11,961 nucleotides of DNA from Alkalibaculum bacchi (GTDB lineage Bacteria > Bacillota > Clostridia > Eubacteriales > Alkalibacteraceae). The notes under the pieces are model-generated. The model was not told where the DNA came from, searched no databases, and was given only the letters and a program-made list of their open reading frames with translations. Location: the NCBI RefSeq assembly GCF_937875145.1, contig NZ_CALNCS010000008.1:1-11961 (forward strand), read 5' to 3'. This document shows, piece by piece, positions 1-6,762 of the stretch; the stretch's first letter is position 1, and each line of letters starts with the position of its first letter. The translations under genes were made by a program, and so were the position numbers.

Positions 1-1194
1 GGTGTTTACGAGATTATAAACCATCAAAGAGGTAATTATTTTGCTTCATCGAAGCAAGAGATCGTTATTTCAAAAGTTATGGTCCGAGATATAAACAAAA
101 AGAGAAAAATTGATGTGCCAGCAGAGCACTTGACTATGGACTTTAAGGATATACTCGATGATGAAGAAATTAAAGTAGTTATCTGCGTTATGGGCGGTCT
201 AGAAGCAGAGTATCGTTATATGATACAATCAATGAAAAGAGGCAAGCATGTCATTACGGCAAATAAAGCAGTTGTATCAGAATATATGGATGTACTTTAC
301 CAGACAGCTAGAGAAAACAATGTTAGTTTCTTATACGAGGCAAGCGTCGGCGGCGGAATTCCAATCATCACTTCTCTAATCCAAATTCTTAGAATTAATC
401 AAATCAGTGAAATTAAAGGGATTTTAAATGGAACGACTAACTTTATCCTCAGTAAGATGAGCGAAGAGGGCTGGGACTTTGAAGAGACTCTAAAAAAGGC
501 GCAAGAATTAGGATTTGCAGAAGCAGATCCTACAGCAGATATTGAAGGCTTTGATGTCTCACGAAAACTGTCCATTTTATCTTCTATGTCTTTTGGATTT
601 CATATTAAGGATGAAGATATTAAAAAAAGAGGGATAAAAGAAATTACTTCTGCAGACATCGATACCATCAGCGATATGGGATATGTAATTAAGTATTTAG
701 CCCACTCTAAATTAGACGGTAAGACTTATTACGCTACGGTTGAACCTGTGTTACTGTCAACAAAAGATATAATGAGTAATGTAAATGAAGAGTTTAATAT
801 CATATCTATAAATGGAGATATTATCGGTGAGTTACAGTTTTATGGAAAAGGGGCAGGGAAAGATGCTACTGCTAATGCTGTGGTAGGAGATTTAATGTAT
901 ATTGTCAATGCAGATTTTAGAAAACAAGAAATTATATTAGATCAGCAATTAGAAAACGGCGGAATAAAAGAGTTCTCAGGTAAATACTATCTAAGAGCAG
1001 ATAGCGATAATCACGAAGAGTTTAGCCATATTATAGATACAATTAGTGATTTTTCAAAAAATAAAAAAATTATATTTAATAGGAGTAAAGTTTTCGTTGT
1101 TACAGATGAAGTCCGAGCCGATCAATTTGAAGAATTAGTCCTTGAACTTAAATCAAAAAACATCAATTTATTTTACGCTAGAATATATTCATAA
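1..1194 (+). CDS. hom: Homoserine dehydrogenase, 5'-truncated by window edge
   Basis: NAD(P)H-dependent reduction of aspartate semialdehyde to homoserine, on the branch to threonine and methionine; cytosolic. The reading frame is open from base 1, and the first visible residues (GVYEIINHQRG) are those that normally follow the GxGxVG nucleotide-binding loop, so about a dozen N-terminal residues lie outside the window. Visible family marks, in order, are TANKA (nucleotide-site lysine), EASVGGGIPII, LNGTTNFIL, the FAEADPTADIEGFD stretch with the catalytic-region DVSRKL lysine, and GKGAGKDATANAVV. The last 75-80 residues resemble a short C-terminal ACT domain, which in this family binds the feedback inhibitor threonine. 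The first internal ATG is at 79, but the upstream residues fit the family, so it is not the true start. The TAA stop is 18 nt before the aspartate kinase ATG, so the two are surely co-transcribed. Identity is very secure; the feedback ligand is inferred. Confidence 0.95.
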   Translation, partial: GVYEIINHQRGNYFASSKQEIVISKVMVRDINKKRKIDVPAEHLTMDFKDILDDEEIKVVICVMGGLEAEYRYMIQSMKRGKHVITANKAVVSEYMDVLYQTARENNVSFLYEASVGGGIPIITSLIQILRINQISEIKGILNGTTNFILSKMSEEGWDFEETLKKAQELGFAEADPTADIEGFDVSRKLSILSSMSFGFHIKDEDIKKRGIKEITSADIDTISDMGYVIKYLAHSKLDGKTYYATVEPVLLSTKDIMSNVNEEFNIISINGDIIGELQFYGKGAGKDATANAVVGDLMYIVNADFRKQEIILDQQLENGGIKEFSGKYYLRADSDNHEEFSHIIDTISDFSKNKKIIFNRSKVFVVTDEVRADQFEELVLELKSKNINLFYARIYS

Positions 1195-1212
1195 TGGGGG
1201 ACAAAGATACAA

Positions 1213-2421
1213 ATGAAGAATCTTATCGTTCAAAAATACGGTGGAACAAGTGTAGGGGACATTGAAAGAATAAAAAACGTGGCAAGGCGGGTAATCAAGA
1301 CAAAAGAATCTGGGAAAGATGTAGTGGTAGTAGTATCAGCAATGGGAGATTCTACAGACCATTTGTTAGAAATGGCTTATACCATTAGCGAAAAACCTGA
1401 AGCAAGAGAGATGGATATGCTTCTTGCAACTGGTGAACAAGTTTCTATTGCTTTATTAGCCATCGCCATACAAGAAATGGGTCACGATGTCATATCTTTA
1501 ACGGGTGCACAGTGTGGAATCATCACTTCTGATCGATTTAATAAGGCCAAAATAGATTCTATCAATACTATGCGGATAAAGAGAGAACTACAAAGTAAAA
1601 AAATCGTTATTGTAGCAGGATTTCAAGGGGTCAATGCCAATAAGGATATTACTACATTAGGTAGGGGTGGCTCTGACACTACTGCAGTAGCTTTAGCAGT
1701 GGCTTTAGAAGCAGAAAAGTGTGAGATTTATACGGATGTCAATGGAGTGTATACTGCAGATCCAAGGATTGTGCCAGAAGCTAGTTTAATACCAGCTATT
1801 TCCTATGATGAAGTAATTGAATTGGCAGCACTAGGTGCAAAAGTTTTACATCCACGTTCTGTGGAACTAGCAGGGAATTATAAAGTACCTTTAGTAGTCC
1901 GATCTAGTTTTAATGACCATGAAGGTACAATTATTGAGGAGGATATAAACATGGAAAAAGTTTTAATTAGAGGAATATCATTAGATGAAGACATTGCAAA
2001 AATATCTGTTTTAGGAGTCCCAGACAAACCAGGTATTGCATTTAAATTATTTAGTTTATTATCAAAGGAAGACATTCATGTAGATATGATTGTACAAAAT
2101 GTCAATAGAAATGGAGTAAATGACATTACATTTACAGTAGCCATGGATGAACTTCAAAGGGCTAACGAAACAGCCCAAAAATTTGCGTTTGATGTAGAAG
2201 CGGAAAGAGTCGTATATGATACAGGCGTATCTAAATTATCTGTTGTAGGTACAGGTGTAGTAGCCAACGCAGAAGTAGCCTCAAAATTCTTTGAAGCTCT
2301 TTACGAAATAGGCATCAATATTCAAGCTATCAGCACTTCAGAAATAAAGATTTCTTGCATTATTGACAAAGAAAAAGGCAAAGAGGCTATGAAGTATATT
2401 CATAAGAAGTTTGATATGTAA
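1213..2421 (+). CDS. lysC: Aspartate kinase (monofunctional, with C-terminal ACT pair)
   Basis: ATP-dependent phosphorylation of L-aspartate, the first committed step towards lysine, threonine, methionine and diaminopimelate; cytosolic. The 402 residues match the usual length of monofunctional aspartokinases. The N-terminal amino-acid-kinase domain shows KYGGTS at residues 8-13, a GRGGSDTTAVALA stretch near 150 and TDVNGVYTADPR near 175. Two ACT domains fill roughly residues 260-402; here lysine or threonine would bind, but which one cannot be read from the sequence. The ATG at 1213 has a TGGGGGA ribosome site at 1195-1201. It follows hom by 18 nt in one operon. An in-frame internal start with a much better ribosome site lies at 1951 (separate entry), as in the two-product lysC genes of Bacillus subtilis and Corynebacterium. 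The gene downstream is convergent. Confidence 0.96.
   Translation: MKNLIVQKYGGTSVGDIERIKNVARRVIKTKESGKDVVVVVSAMGDSTDHLLEMAYTISEKPEAREMDMLLATGEQVSIALLAIAIQEMGHDVISLTGAQCGIITSDRFNKAKIDSINTMRIKRELQSKKIVIVAGFQGVNANKDITTLGRGGSDTTAVALAVALEAEKCEIYTDVNGVYTADPRIVPEASLIPAISYDEVIELAALGAKVLHPRSVELAGNYKVPLVVRSSFNDHEGTIIEEDINMEKVLIRGISLDEDIAKISVLGVPDKPGIAFKLFSLLSKEDIHVDMIVQNVNRNGVNDITFTVAMDELQRANETAQKFAFDVEAERVVYDTGVSKLSVVGTGVVANAEVASKFFEALYEIGINIQAISTSEIKISCIIDKEKGKEAMKYIHKKFDM
1951..2421 (+). CDS. Probable aspartokinase beta subunit from in-frame internal start within lysC
   Basis: An ATG at 1951, codon 247 of lysC and in the same frame, is preceded by GAGGAGGAT at 1936-1944. AGGAGG (1937-1942) lies 8 nt from the ATG, a near-perfect and optimally spaced ribosome site that is stronger than the one at the gene's own start. 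Initiation here would give a 156-residue protein beginning MEKVLIRGIS and consisting only of the two ACT domains. In B. subtilis aspartokinase II and in Corynebacterium aspartokinase the same arrangement makes an alpha2beta2 enzyme whose small subunit binds the inhibitor. The ribosome site is seen; the second product is inferred from the homologous systems. The EEDIN codons that carry the SD also make sense as linker residues, so chance is not fully excluded. Confidence 0.75.
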   Translation: MEKVLIRGISLDEDIAKISVLGVPDKPGIAFKLFSLLSKEDIHVDMIVQNVNRNGVNDITFTVAMDELQRANETAQKFAFDVEAERVVYDTGVSKLSVVGTGVVANAEVASKFFEALYEIGINIQAISTSEIKISCIIDKEKGKEAMKYIHKKFDM

Positions 2422-2468
2422 AAACAGCTTTAAGGTGGTCTGCAAATATGAGACTAGCGTCGCAGTGG

Positions 2469-2563
2469 ACGATGAACATGGAACAATGAATAATGAACAA
2501 CTTCAAAAGTGATAAAAGTCGCATATTTGTACTGTTCAATATTTACTATTCGGTGTTCATCGT
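2469..2563. repeat. Long imperfect inverted repeat between convergent lysC and fchA
   Basis: Arms at 2469-2499 and 2533-2563 are reverse complements at 25 of 31 positions, with a perfect outer block (ACGATGAACA / TGTTCATCGT) and a 33-nt loop. Two of the six mismatches are G-U pairs in RNA. The arms are built from repeated TGAACA/ATGAAT-like words. There is no clean U-run after the stem on either strand, so it is a poor classical intrinsic terminator, although it sits where both convergent transcripts end. It may be a small dispersed palindromic element. Confidence 0.6.
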
Positions 2564-2615
2564 TCATTAATGTTTTTTCAGCTTTCTGTTGTTTGGTTTT
2601 CCCGTCCAACCGACG

Positions 2616-3197
2616 TTATTCCTTTTGTGATAATAGTTCCACTTCTCTTGTAATCCTTTCTACATACTCTGAATCTTCCATAAATATTAAGTTGAATTTA
2701 ATATGATAGATTAAAGAGTCTAAGGTGGATTTGGCTACTAGGTAGGCGGCAGCGCCATCGCTTAGGTAATTTTTATTTCCTTTATCGATAATTTTTTCTA
2801 TTATTTTCATTAATTCTACTATGTTATGGGTCATCCTTAAAGGAATTTCTACAGCTTCCTTATATGCATTTTGTAGCTCTTCATTCTTAGCTCTTTTGTC
2901 TTCATCAGTATCTATCTCTCGTTTCATGACGTCTACAACTCTTTTATAAGATAATGTATCTCTGTCCATGTCAAATAAGAACTCATTTCGGTAGACAGTA
3001 CACTGTACGGTATACTCTTTTAATTCTTCAATAAATACTGGGTTCTTCGTTTTTTCTATCGTATGGCGAAGGGCCATTTCAGCCATAGCTGCTGCGGAAG
3101 CTCCACAAAGTCCAGCCACACTTCCACCAGCAGGAGTACCGGGTTTAGAAGCGATTTCTTCTAGAAAAACTTTTATAGATTGATCTGCAATAGACAT
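2616..3197 (-). CDS. fchA: Cyclodeaminase/cyclohydrolase family protein (FTCD_C domain; FchA-like)
   Basis: A single-domain protein of 193 residues that matches the C-terminal domain of formiminotransferase-cyclodeaminase. In clostridia such proteins act as methenyltetrahydrofolate cyclohydrolase or formiminotetrahydrofolate cyclodeaminase in one-carbon metabolism; the sequence alone does not decide which. Visible marks are the glycine-rich PGTPAGGSVAGLCGASAAAMAEM loop spread over residues 19-41 and the acidic FDMDRDTLSY segment near residues 75-84, both typical of the folate-binding helical fold. The frame extends upstream to a TTG at 3212, but the SD GAGGAGAG (3203-3210) lies right on that TTG and is well placed for the ATG at 3197, which I take as the start. 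It appears monocistronic: lysC is convergent and hsp20 is separated by a strong terminator. There is no histidine-degradation or formate-THF ligase gene beside it to settle the reaction. Confidence 0.85.
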   Translation of the reverse strand: MSIADQSIKVFLEEIASKPGTPAGGSVAGLCGASAAAMAEMALRHTIEKTKNPVFIEELKEYTVQCTVYRNEFLFDMDRDTLSYKRVVDVMKREIDTDEDKRAKNEELQNAYKEAVEIPLRMTHNIVELMKIIEKIIDKGNKNYLSDGAAAYLVAKSTLDSLIYHIKFNLIFMEDSEYVERITREVELLSQKE

Positions 3198-3315
3198 AAA
3201 ATCTCTCCTCAATTGTTGTGAATATTAGTATGTGCGGATTGAGAGAAATTTAAACTAAAATAAGGTGGCAGGTGGTTACGAAATGATCTGCTGATTTTTC
3301 TTAGAATGGAGAACT

Positions 3316-3355
3316 AAATCAAATAAGGTCATGTGACGATGACCTTATTTGATTT
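3316..3355 (-). terminator. Intrinsic terminator of the Hsp20 gene, overlapping its stop codon
   Basis: A perfect 17-bp inverted repeat (3316-3332 / 3339-3355) with the 6-nt loop GTGACG. Read on the minus strand, the stem ends in a T-rich stretch (TTATTTGATTTAG). The TAA stop of the Hsp20 gene (3345-3347) lies within the 5' arm, so the last codons form part of the hairpin. With no plus-strand gene entering from the left it serves the minus-strand gene. Confidence 0.85.
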
Positions 3356-3698
3356 TAGGTAAATGTATGGACACAATATCATTTTCATAATATGCGTTTA
3401 TTTGGCTTTTGTCGATCCCGATTAAAGAAAAACTCCTTTGACAATAAGAATAGCTATGTTCTTTTAAGGTATAATCGTCATTGTCTTCATCTAAAATATC
3501 TTCTCTGTTTGCTTCAACATAGAGGGTATTGTCTTCTATATATATTGACAATTCATCTTTATTAAACCCTATTAGTTTCATAAGTACAACATATTCGTGA
3601 TCCTTTTCATTAATAGTTGCATCTATTCTCCTGTCTTCAGGCTCTCCTGTAAATAAGCGTGCAATGTTTTCAAATTTATTTTTTTCGCGGTAATCCAT
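3345..3698 (-). CDS. Small heat shock protein (Hsp20/alpha-crystallin family), short form
   Basis: An ATP-independent holdase that binds unfolding proteins in the cytosol. The 117 residues are nearly all alpha-crystallin domain: after an N-terminal arm of about 22 residues come IDATINEKDHEYVVLMKLIGF, the DELSIYIEDNTLYVEA strands, and the closing NAYYENDIVSIHLPK, the family's A-x-x-x-x-G-V-L-type motif with the usual Gly replaced by Asp. The protein ends at LPKIK, so the usual C-terminal tail with its I-x-I motif, used in oligomer assembly, is missing; typical bacterial members have about 140-150 residues. The ATG at 3698 has SD AAGGAGGG (3706-3713) 7 nt away. It stands alone, with a terminator after it and the msrA terminator before it. 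No CIRCE operator is seen upstream. The family call is firm; the client range is unknown. Confidence 0.85.
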   Translation of the reverse strand: MDYREKNKFENIARLFTGEPEDRRIDATINEKDHEYVVLMKLIGFNKDELSIYIEDNTLYVEANREDILDEDNDDYTLKEHSYSYCQRSFSLIGIDKSQINAYYENDIVSIHLPKIK

Positions 3699-3767
3699 GA
3701 CATCACCCTCCTTGCTTTACCTGTTTTGGTGGATAAAGGAACACAAGTAAAACATTTTTTATAGTGC

Positions 3768-3796
3768 ATTATATTCCAGCAAGGATAAAACGTTAC
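3768..3796 (-). promoter_or_regulatory. Weak candidate promoter for the Hsp20 gene
   Basis: On the minus strand a perfect -10 TATAAT (3768-3773) lies about 70 nt before the start codon. The -35 at 17-bp spacing (3791-3796) reads GTAACG, only three of six consensus matches. It is suggestive because of the perfect -10 and its position, but weak. Confidence 0.3.
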
Positions 3797-3952
3797 AGCA
3801 AGATCCATGAGTTACAAATTATCGCAAAATTACAGCTACCTTTGTTCATTATATAAAATGTTATTTAAAGTATAATACAAAAAAGAGGATAAAAATGATG
3901 GACTGAAAAAAACAGAAAGCGGATTAGCAGAAAAGGTAAATTACAGTAAAAA

Positions 3953-3986
3953 AGGAGATATAGAAAATCATGTTTCTATATCTCCT
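3953..3986 (-). terminator. Intrinsic terminator downstream of msrA
   Basis: A perfect 14-bp inverted repeat (3953-3966 / 3973-3986) with a 6-nt loop. On the minus strand it is followed at once by a run of T (CCTTTTTTACTG), the classical rho-independent form. It begins 33 nt after the msrA stop codon. Confidence 0.9.
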
Positions 3987-4018
3987 AGATACTTTATGCA
4001 GAAAGGAGAATTGTGTGA

Positions 4019-4495
4019 TTATTCGTTTAAATTAATATGACAGTAGCCATTTGGGTTTTTTTTGAGATAATCTTGGTGGTACTCTTCCGCTTCAAAAAAT
4101 TTTTCTAATGGCTTGATTTCAGTAACGATTGGTTTTGATAAGCTGCTTTGTAATTGATCTTTAGAGTCTAATATAAGCTCTAAATCCTCCTCATCTAGAT
4201 AATAAATGCCCGTTCGGTATTGAGTACCAATATCGTTTCCTTGTCTGTTTGAGAGAGTAGGGTCTATAATTGCCCAAAATTTATCTAAAATGGTTTCTAA
4301 GTGAATCTTATCTTCATTGTACTGTATCATCACCGCTTCTGTATGATTTGTATTGCCAGTACAAACTTCTTCATAAGTAGGATGTAAAGTAATTCCGTTT
4401 GCATAACCAGACTTTGTCATGTCAACGCCATCTAGTCTTTGGAAATAAGCCTGTACACCCCAAAAACATCCACCTGCTAAAACAATACTTTTCAT
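4019..4495 (-). CDS. msrA: Peptide-methionine (S)-S-oxide reductase MsrA
   Basis: Reduces the S epimer of methionine sulfoxide in proteins and free methionine, restoring oxidised methionine; cytosolic and recycled by thioredoxin. The 158 residues are a complete single-domain MsrA. The catalytic motif GCFWG has Cys at residue 10, an ordinary Cys codon rather than the Sec found in some clostridial relatives. Also seen are SGYANG, HTEAV with the conserved Glu, IDPT, GNDIGTQYRTGIYY and YHQDYLKKNPNGYCHI, whose Cys152 is the likely resolving cysteine. The ATG at 4495 follows AGAGGTGG. There is no MsrB fusion or neighbouring msrB. It lies 184 nt after luxS on the same strand, with a structured segment but no convincing terminator between them, so read-through from luxS is possible. 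It has its own strong terminator. Confidence 0.95.
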   Translation of the reverse strand: MKSIVLAGGCFWGVQAYFQRLDGVDMTKSGYANGITLHPTYEEVCTGNTNHTEAVMIQYNEDKIHLETILDKFWAIIDPTLSNRQGNDIGTQYRTGIYYLDEEDLELILDSKDQLQSSLSKPIVTEIKPLEKFFEAEEYHQDYLKKNPNGYCHINLNE

Positions 4496-4517
4496 AATAC
4501 ACCACCTCTTAAAGTTC

Positions 4518-4604
4518 TGCCATAGCTTGCAATCAATTGCTCTACGCTAAGCTTGTACCCTTGAGCAAGCCTGGCATGGGTGGTACTATAAAGTACCACT
4601 CCAT
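4518..4604. repeat. Paired inverted repeats (structured segment) between luxS and msrA
   Basis: Two adjacent stem-forming blocks. The outer one pairs TGCCA (4518-4522) with TGGCA (4572-4576) and GCTTGC (4525-4530) with GCAAGC (4565-4570), separated by a small internal bulge. The second is a compact hairpin, GTGGTAC (4580-4586) / GTACCAC (4593-4599), with loop TATAAA; it extends through ATGG/CCAT with a one-base bulge. In minus-strand RNA this lies in the msrA leader, starting 23 nt before the ATG. No U-run follows either stem, so it is not a standard terminator. It could be a leader structure or a small repeat element. Confidence 0.5.
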
Positions 4605-4679
4605 AAGTTTTAAGATATAAAATTAAGTAAATTTAACACTCTAGATACTGTTTAACAATCGCTTACTATTGTTATGAAA

Positions 4680-5156
4680 TCATGAGGGATAATTAAGGTT
4701 TTCTTCGGTGCTATTATTTAATAAATCTAGATACAATTTTGCCTCGTAAATTGCCATATTTAGATTCATATCTTGATAGTTTCCACATTCAATTGAACTT
4801 GCACCAGGAACTTGTCCTTTAAAATGAGATATGAATTCATATAGTTCTTTCATGAGAGGTAGTATTTCTTCAGAAGTATGATCTCCAGCTAAGATCAAGT
4901 AAAAACCAGTTCTGCAGCCCATAGGGCCAAAATATATAATTTGTTCTTTGTATTCATTATGATTCCTTAAAAAGGTTGCCCCTAGATGTTCCATTGTATG
5001 CATTTCTGCAGTGTTCATTACAGGTTCTATATTTGGTTGTTTCATCCGAATATCAAATGTTGTGATGACAGAGCCGTTTACTTCGTCTCTTCGAGATACA
5101 TATAATCCCTTTAAAAGTTTTTCATGATCTATAGTAAAACTTGTGATTTTATTCAT
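4680..5156 (-). CDS. luxS: S-ribosylhomocysteine lyase (AI-2 synthase) LuxS
   Basis: Cleaves S-ribosylhomocysteine to homocysteine and 4,5-dihydroxy-2,3-pentanedione, the precursor of autoinducer-2; part of the activated methyl cycle, cytosolic. The 158 residues equal the usual family length. The metal site is visible as HTMEH (His53, Glu56, His57) plus Cys124 in ECGNY, and the catalytic Cys81 is in GPMGCRTG; all are intact. The frame runs upstream to 5198, but the ATG at 5156 has a GAGGAGGT ribosome site (5163-5170) and begins MNKITSFTIDHEKL, like known LuxS N-termini, so I choose it. The partner nucleosidase gene (pfs) is not in the window. It sits between the EET-like cluster and msrA as a probable separate unit. 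Whether AI-2 is used as a signal or is only a by-product cannot be told. Confidence 0.96.
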   Translation of the reverse strand: MNKITSFTIDHEKLLKGLYVSRRDEVNGSVITTFDIRMKQPNIEPVMNTAEMHTMEHLGATFLRNHNEYKEQIIYFGPMGCRTGFYLILAGDHTSEEILPLMKELYEFISHFKGQVPGASSIECGNYQDMNLNMAIYEAKLYLDLLNNSTEENLNYPS

Positions 5157-5230
5157 TTTTAAACCTCCTCGTGTAACTAGTATATCATAAAATATCACAG
5201 ATTGCCTCAGCAGCGTACTCGTAAAAGAAT

Positions 5231-5258
5231 AAAGATTCTAGAGGATTCTAGAATCTTT
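5231..5258 (-). terminator. Intrinsic terminator of the eetA-eetB-dmkB unit
   Basis: A perfect 11-bp inverted repeat (AAAGATTCTAG at 5231-5241, CTAGAATCTTT at 5248-5258) with a 6-nt loop. On the minus strand it continues as CTTTATTCTTTTACG, a T-rich tail. Its 5' arm begins on the first base of the stem next to the TAA stop (5258-5260) of the prenyl synthase gene, so termination follows translation directly. Confidence 0.8.
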
Positions 5259-6223
5259 TAGTAGTCTCGAATTAACAATTCATCTATAATGTATTTTAGT
5301 CTATCTTTGCTTTCGCAATCTGGCAATTTTCTTAGGGAGTCGTATGCTTTTTGAGTGTATTTATTTGCAAGAATTCTAGACTGTTCTAAACCATTGTTTT
5401 CAATGACGGCTGAGTGTATAAGGCCAATTTCTTCATTAGTAAAGGTACTGTTTTTTAACAAGTTTTCTAGTTTGCCGTCTTTATCCTTTTGCAATGCGTA
5501 AATGACAGGCAAAGTTAAATAACCTTGTTTTAAGTCGTTCATAGTGCTTTTTTTAATAACATTTTTTGTTGAGTAATCTAAACAATCGTCAATAATCTGA
5601 AAGGCCATACCAACTCGGTATCCAGTTTTTCCTAATGCATTTTTTATCTTTTCATTTGCATTTGCTTCTTCTGCACCTACTAATAGGCTAGCAGAAAATA
5701 ATGAAGCTGTTTTTCCTGTAATAATACGTAGATATTGTATTATGCTGGAGTTAAATTTATAGCGTAAACTATACTGGGTAAGTTCACCCCGACAAATTTT
5801 CATAATTAGTTTTGATAAGCCTATTGCGCTTTCTTTGTGAAAGTCCTCATTCACTAAAGTGAAGATCTTTGCGAATAAGTAATCACCAATAAAAACAGCA
5901 GAGTCTTTGCCGTATTTGCTTTGTACACTTTCAACTCCTCTTCTAAGCTTTGCTTCGTCGATAATATCATCATGAATCAAAGTTGCAATATGCAGCATTT
6001 CTACAATAGCAGCTAAATTGAGGATATTGATTTTTGGCTCTTCGCCAAAGGTAGAACCCAATAGAACAAAAGCCGGTCGAAGCAATTTGCCACCTGATTG
6101 GACTGTGTCGTGTACTGCATTTATGATAAAATCATGCGAATCTCTTACAGAATCTTCAATGATTTTTGTGACTTCATCTAATTGTTCTTGAAGGTCTGGG
6201 TACAAATTCCAGAAATTACTCAT
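5258..6223 (-). CDS. dmkB: Long-chain trans-polyprenyl diphosphate synthase (DmkB/HepS-II-like)
   Basis: Adds isopentenyl diphosphates to an allylic starter to build the prenyl tail of a (demethyl)menaquinone. The 321 residues are of family length. Visible are GGKLLRP (44-50), the first aspartate-rich motif DDIID (85-89) and the second DDCLD (212-216), with GKTASLF (170-176) between them. The residue five before the first motif is Ala80, a small residue as in long-chain synthases rather than the bulky aromatic of short-chain ones. The ATG overlaps the stop of the upstream membrane-protein gene by 4 nt (ATGA), so the two are translationally coupled; the SD is AAGGTGAG. In the FLEET locus of Listeria this family member is dmkB, next to eetB as here. 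A general octaprenyl/heptaprenyl synthase for all quinones remains possible. The terminator overlaps its stop codon. Confidence 0.88.
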   Translation of the reverse strand: MSNFWNLYPDLQEQLDEVTKIIEDSVRDSHDFIINAVHDTVQSGGKLLRPAFVLLGSTFGEEPKINILNLAAIVEMLHIATLIHDDIIDEAKLRRGVESVQSKYGKDSAVFIGDYLFAKIFTLVNEDFHKESAIGLSKLIMKICRGELTQYSLRYKFNSSIIQYLRIITGKTASLFSASLLVGAEEANANEKIKNALGKTGYRVGMAFQIIDDCLDYSTKNVIKKSTMNDLKQGYLTLPVIYALQKDKDGKLENLLKNSTFTNEEIGLIHSAVIENNGLEQSRILANKYTQKAYDSLRKLPDCESKDRLKYIIDELLIRDY

Positions 6224-6753
6224 TTTAATCTCACCTTTTTATTTTTAAAGTTAAAATTACCTTTTAGCAAGTATTTTAGCAAGTAATTAGAAGCGATACC
6301 AATAAATATACCTGTAGGTATGGCTACTAATAGTAAGTAAGGCCAAAGCAAAAATATATTTTTATTTTGAAGAATTAAAACAGCTACCGTTAATTGCCCT
6401 GCATTATGAAAAACAGCGCCAATAATGCTAACTGCTATTAGACTAAAATTATTATTTGACAATTTCAAGGTTACATACATAGCAATTAAACTAAATATAC
6501 CACCGGTTAGAGAATAAATTAAGACAGTCATATTGCCAAACATAAAGGAACTAAGAAATGTTCGAGCTATGACGATTAATAAGCTCTCCTTAAAACTTAA
6601 TGTAGAAAGAGCTAGTAAAGTGGCAATATTGGCTAGACCAAGCTTTGCTCCTTGTATAGGAATAGCGGGTAGTAGAGATTCTACATAACTTAAGATCATG
6701 GCTTGTGCTACTAACATGGAGATGTATACTAATTTTCGAGTAGAAATTTTCAT
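6220..6753 (-). CDS. eetB: Gx transporter / heptaprenyl diphosphate synthase component I family membrane protein (EetB-like)
   Basis: An integral membrane protein of 177 residues with about five or six hydrophobic segments. The N-terminal half shows the family signature: SYVESLLPAIPIQGAKLGLAN, then ARTFLSS-FMFGNMTVLIYSLTGG, and later GAVFHNAGQL. The fold resembles the substrate-binding S-components of ECF transporters. The old name, synthase component I, came from its frequent position beside polyprenyl synthases; enzymatic activity is unlikely for such a protein. In Listeria the relative EetB is needed for extracellular electron transfer, and there too it lies between eetA and dmkB. The ATG at 6753 is 9 nt after the eetA stop, with SD AAGGTGAT overlapping that stop; the 3' end overlaps dmkB by 4 nt. 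Its molecular job is unresolved. Confidence 0.82.
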   Translation of the reverse strand: MKISTRKLVYISMLVAQAMILSYVESLLPAIPIQGAKLGLANIATLLALSTLSFKESLLIVIARTFLSSFMFGNMTVLIYSLTGGIFSLIAMYVTLKLSNNNFSLIAVSIIGAVFHNAGQLTVAVLILQNKNIFLLWPYLLLVAIPTGIFIGIASNYLLKYLLKGNFNFKNKKVRLK

Positions 6754-6762
6754 AATATCACC

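Larger units (their letters stand above)
3699..4018. other. Intergenic region hsp20-msrA (320 bases)
   Basis: This gap holds the Hsp20 ribosome site at its left end, a weak candidate minus-strand promoter and the msrA terminator hairpin. A TATAAT hexamer on the plus strand at 3871-3876 has no matching -35. An AGAGGA followed by ATG at 3895 opens only three codons before a stop. I see no further gene in it. Confidence 0.6.

Noticed and set aside
1878..2075. Short antisense frames within lysC, ndh2, minD, eetA and rodA
   Set aside because: They lie wholly opposite well-supported genes, have no ribosome sites and resemble no family.
3876..4040. A plus-strand reading frame with protein-like composition (GLKKTESGLAEKVNYSKKGD...) between hsp20 and msrA, running antisense into the end of msrA
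   Set aside because: It has no ATG, GTG or TTG start after the upstream stop, overlaps the msrA terminator, and enters msrA antisense.
4492..4610. A minus-strand frame in the luxS-msrA gap reading VVLYSTTHARLAQGYKLS and ending next to the msrA start
   Set aside because: Only an internal GTG without a proper ribosome site could start it, it is under 40 codons, and the sequence is better explained by the inverted repeats there.
4654..4673. A small hairpin (AACAAT / ATTGTT) just after luxS as its terminator
   Set aside because: The stem is only 6 bp of mostly A-T pairs and lacks a U-run on the minus strand.
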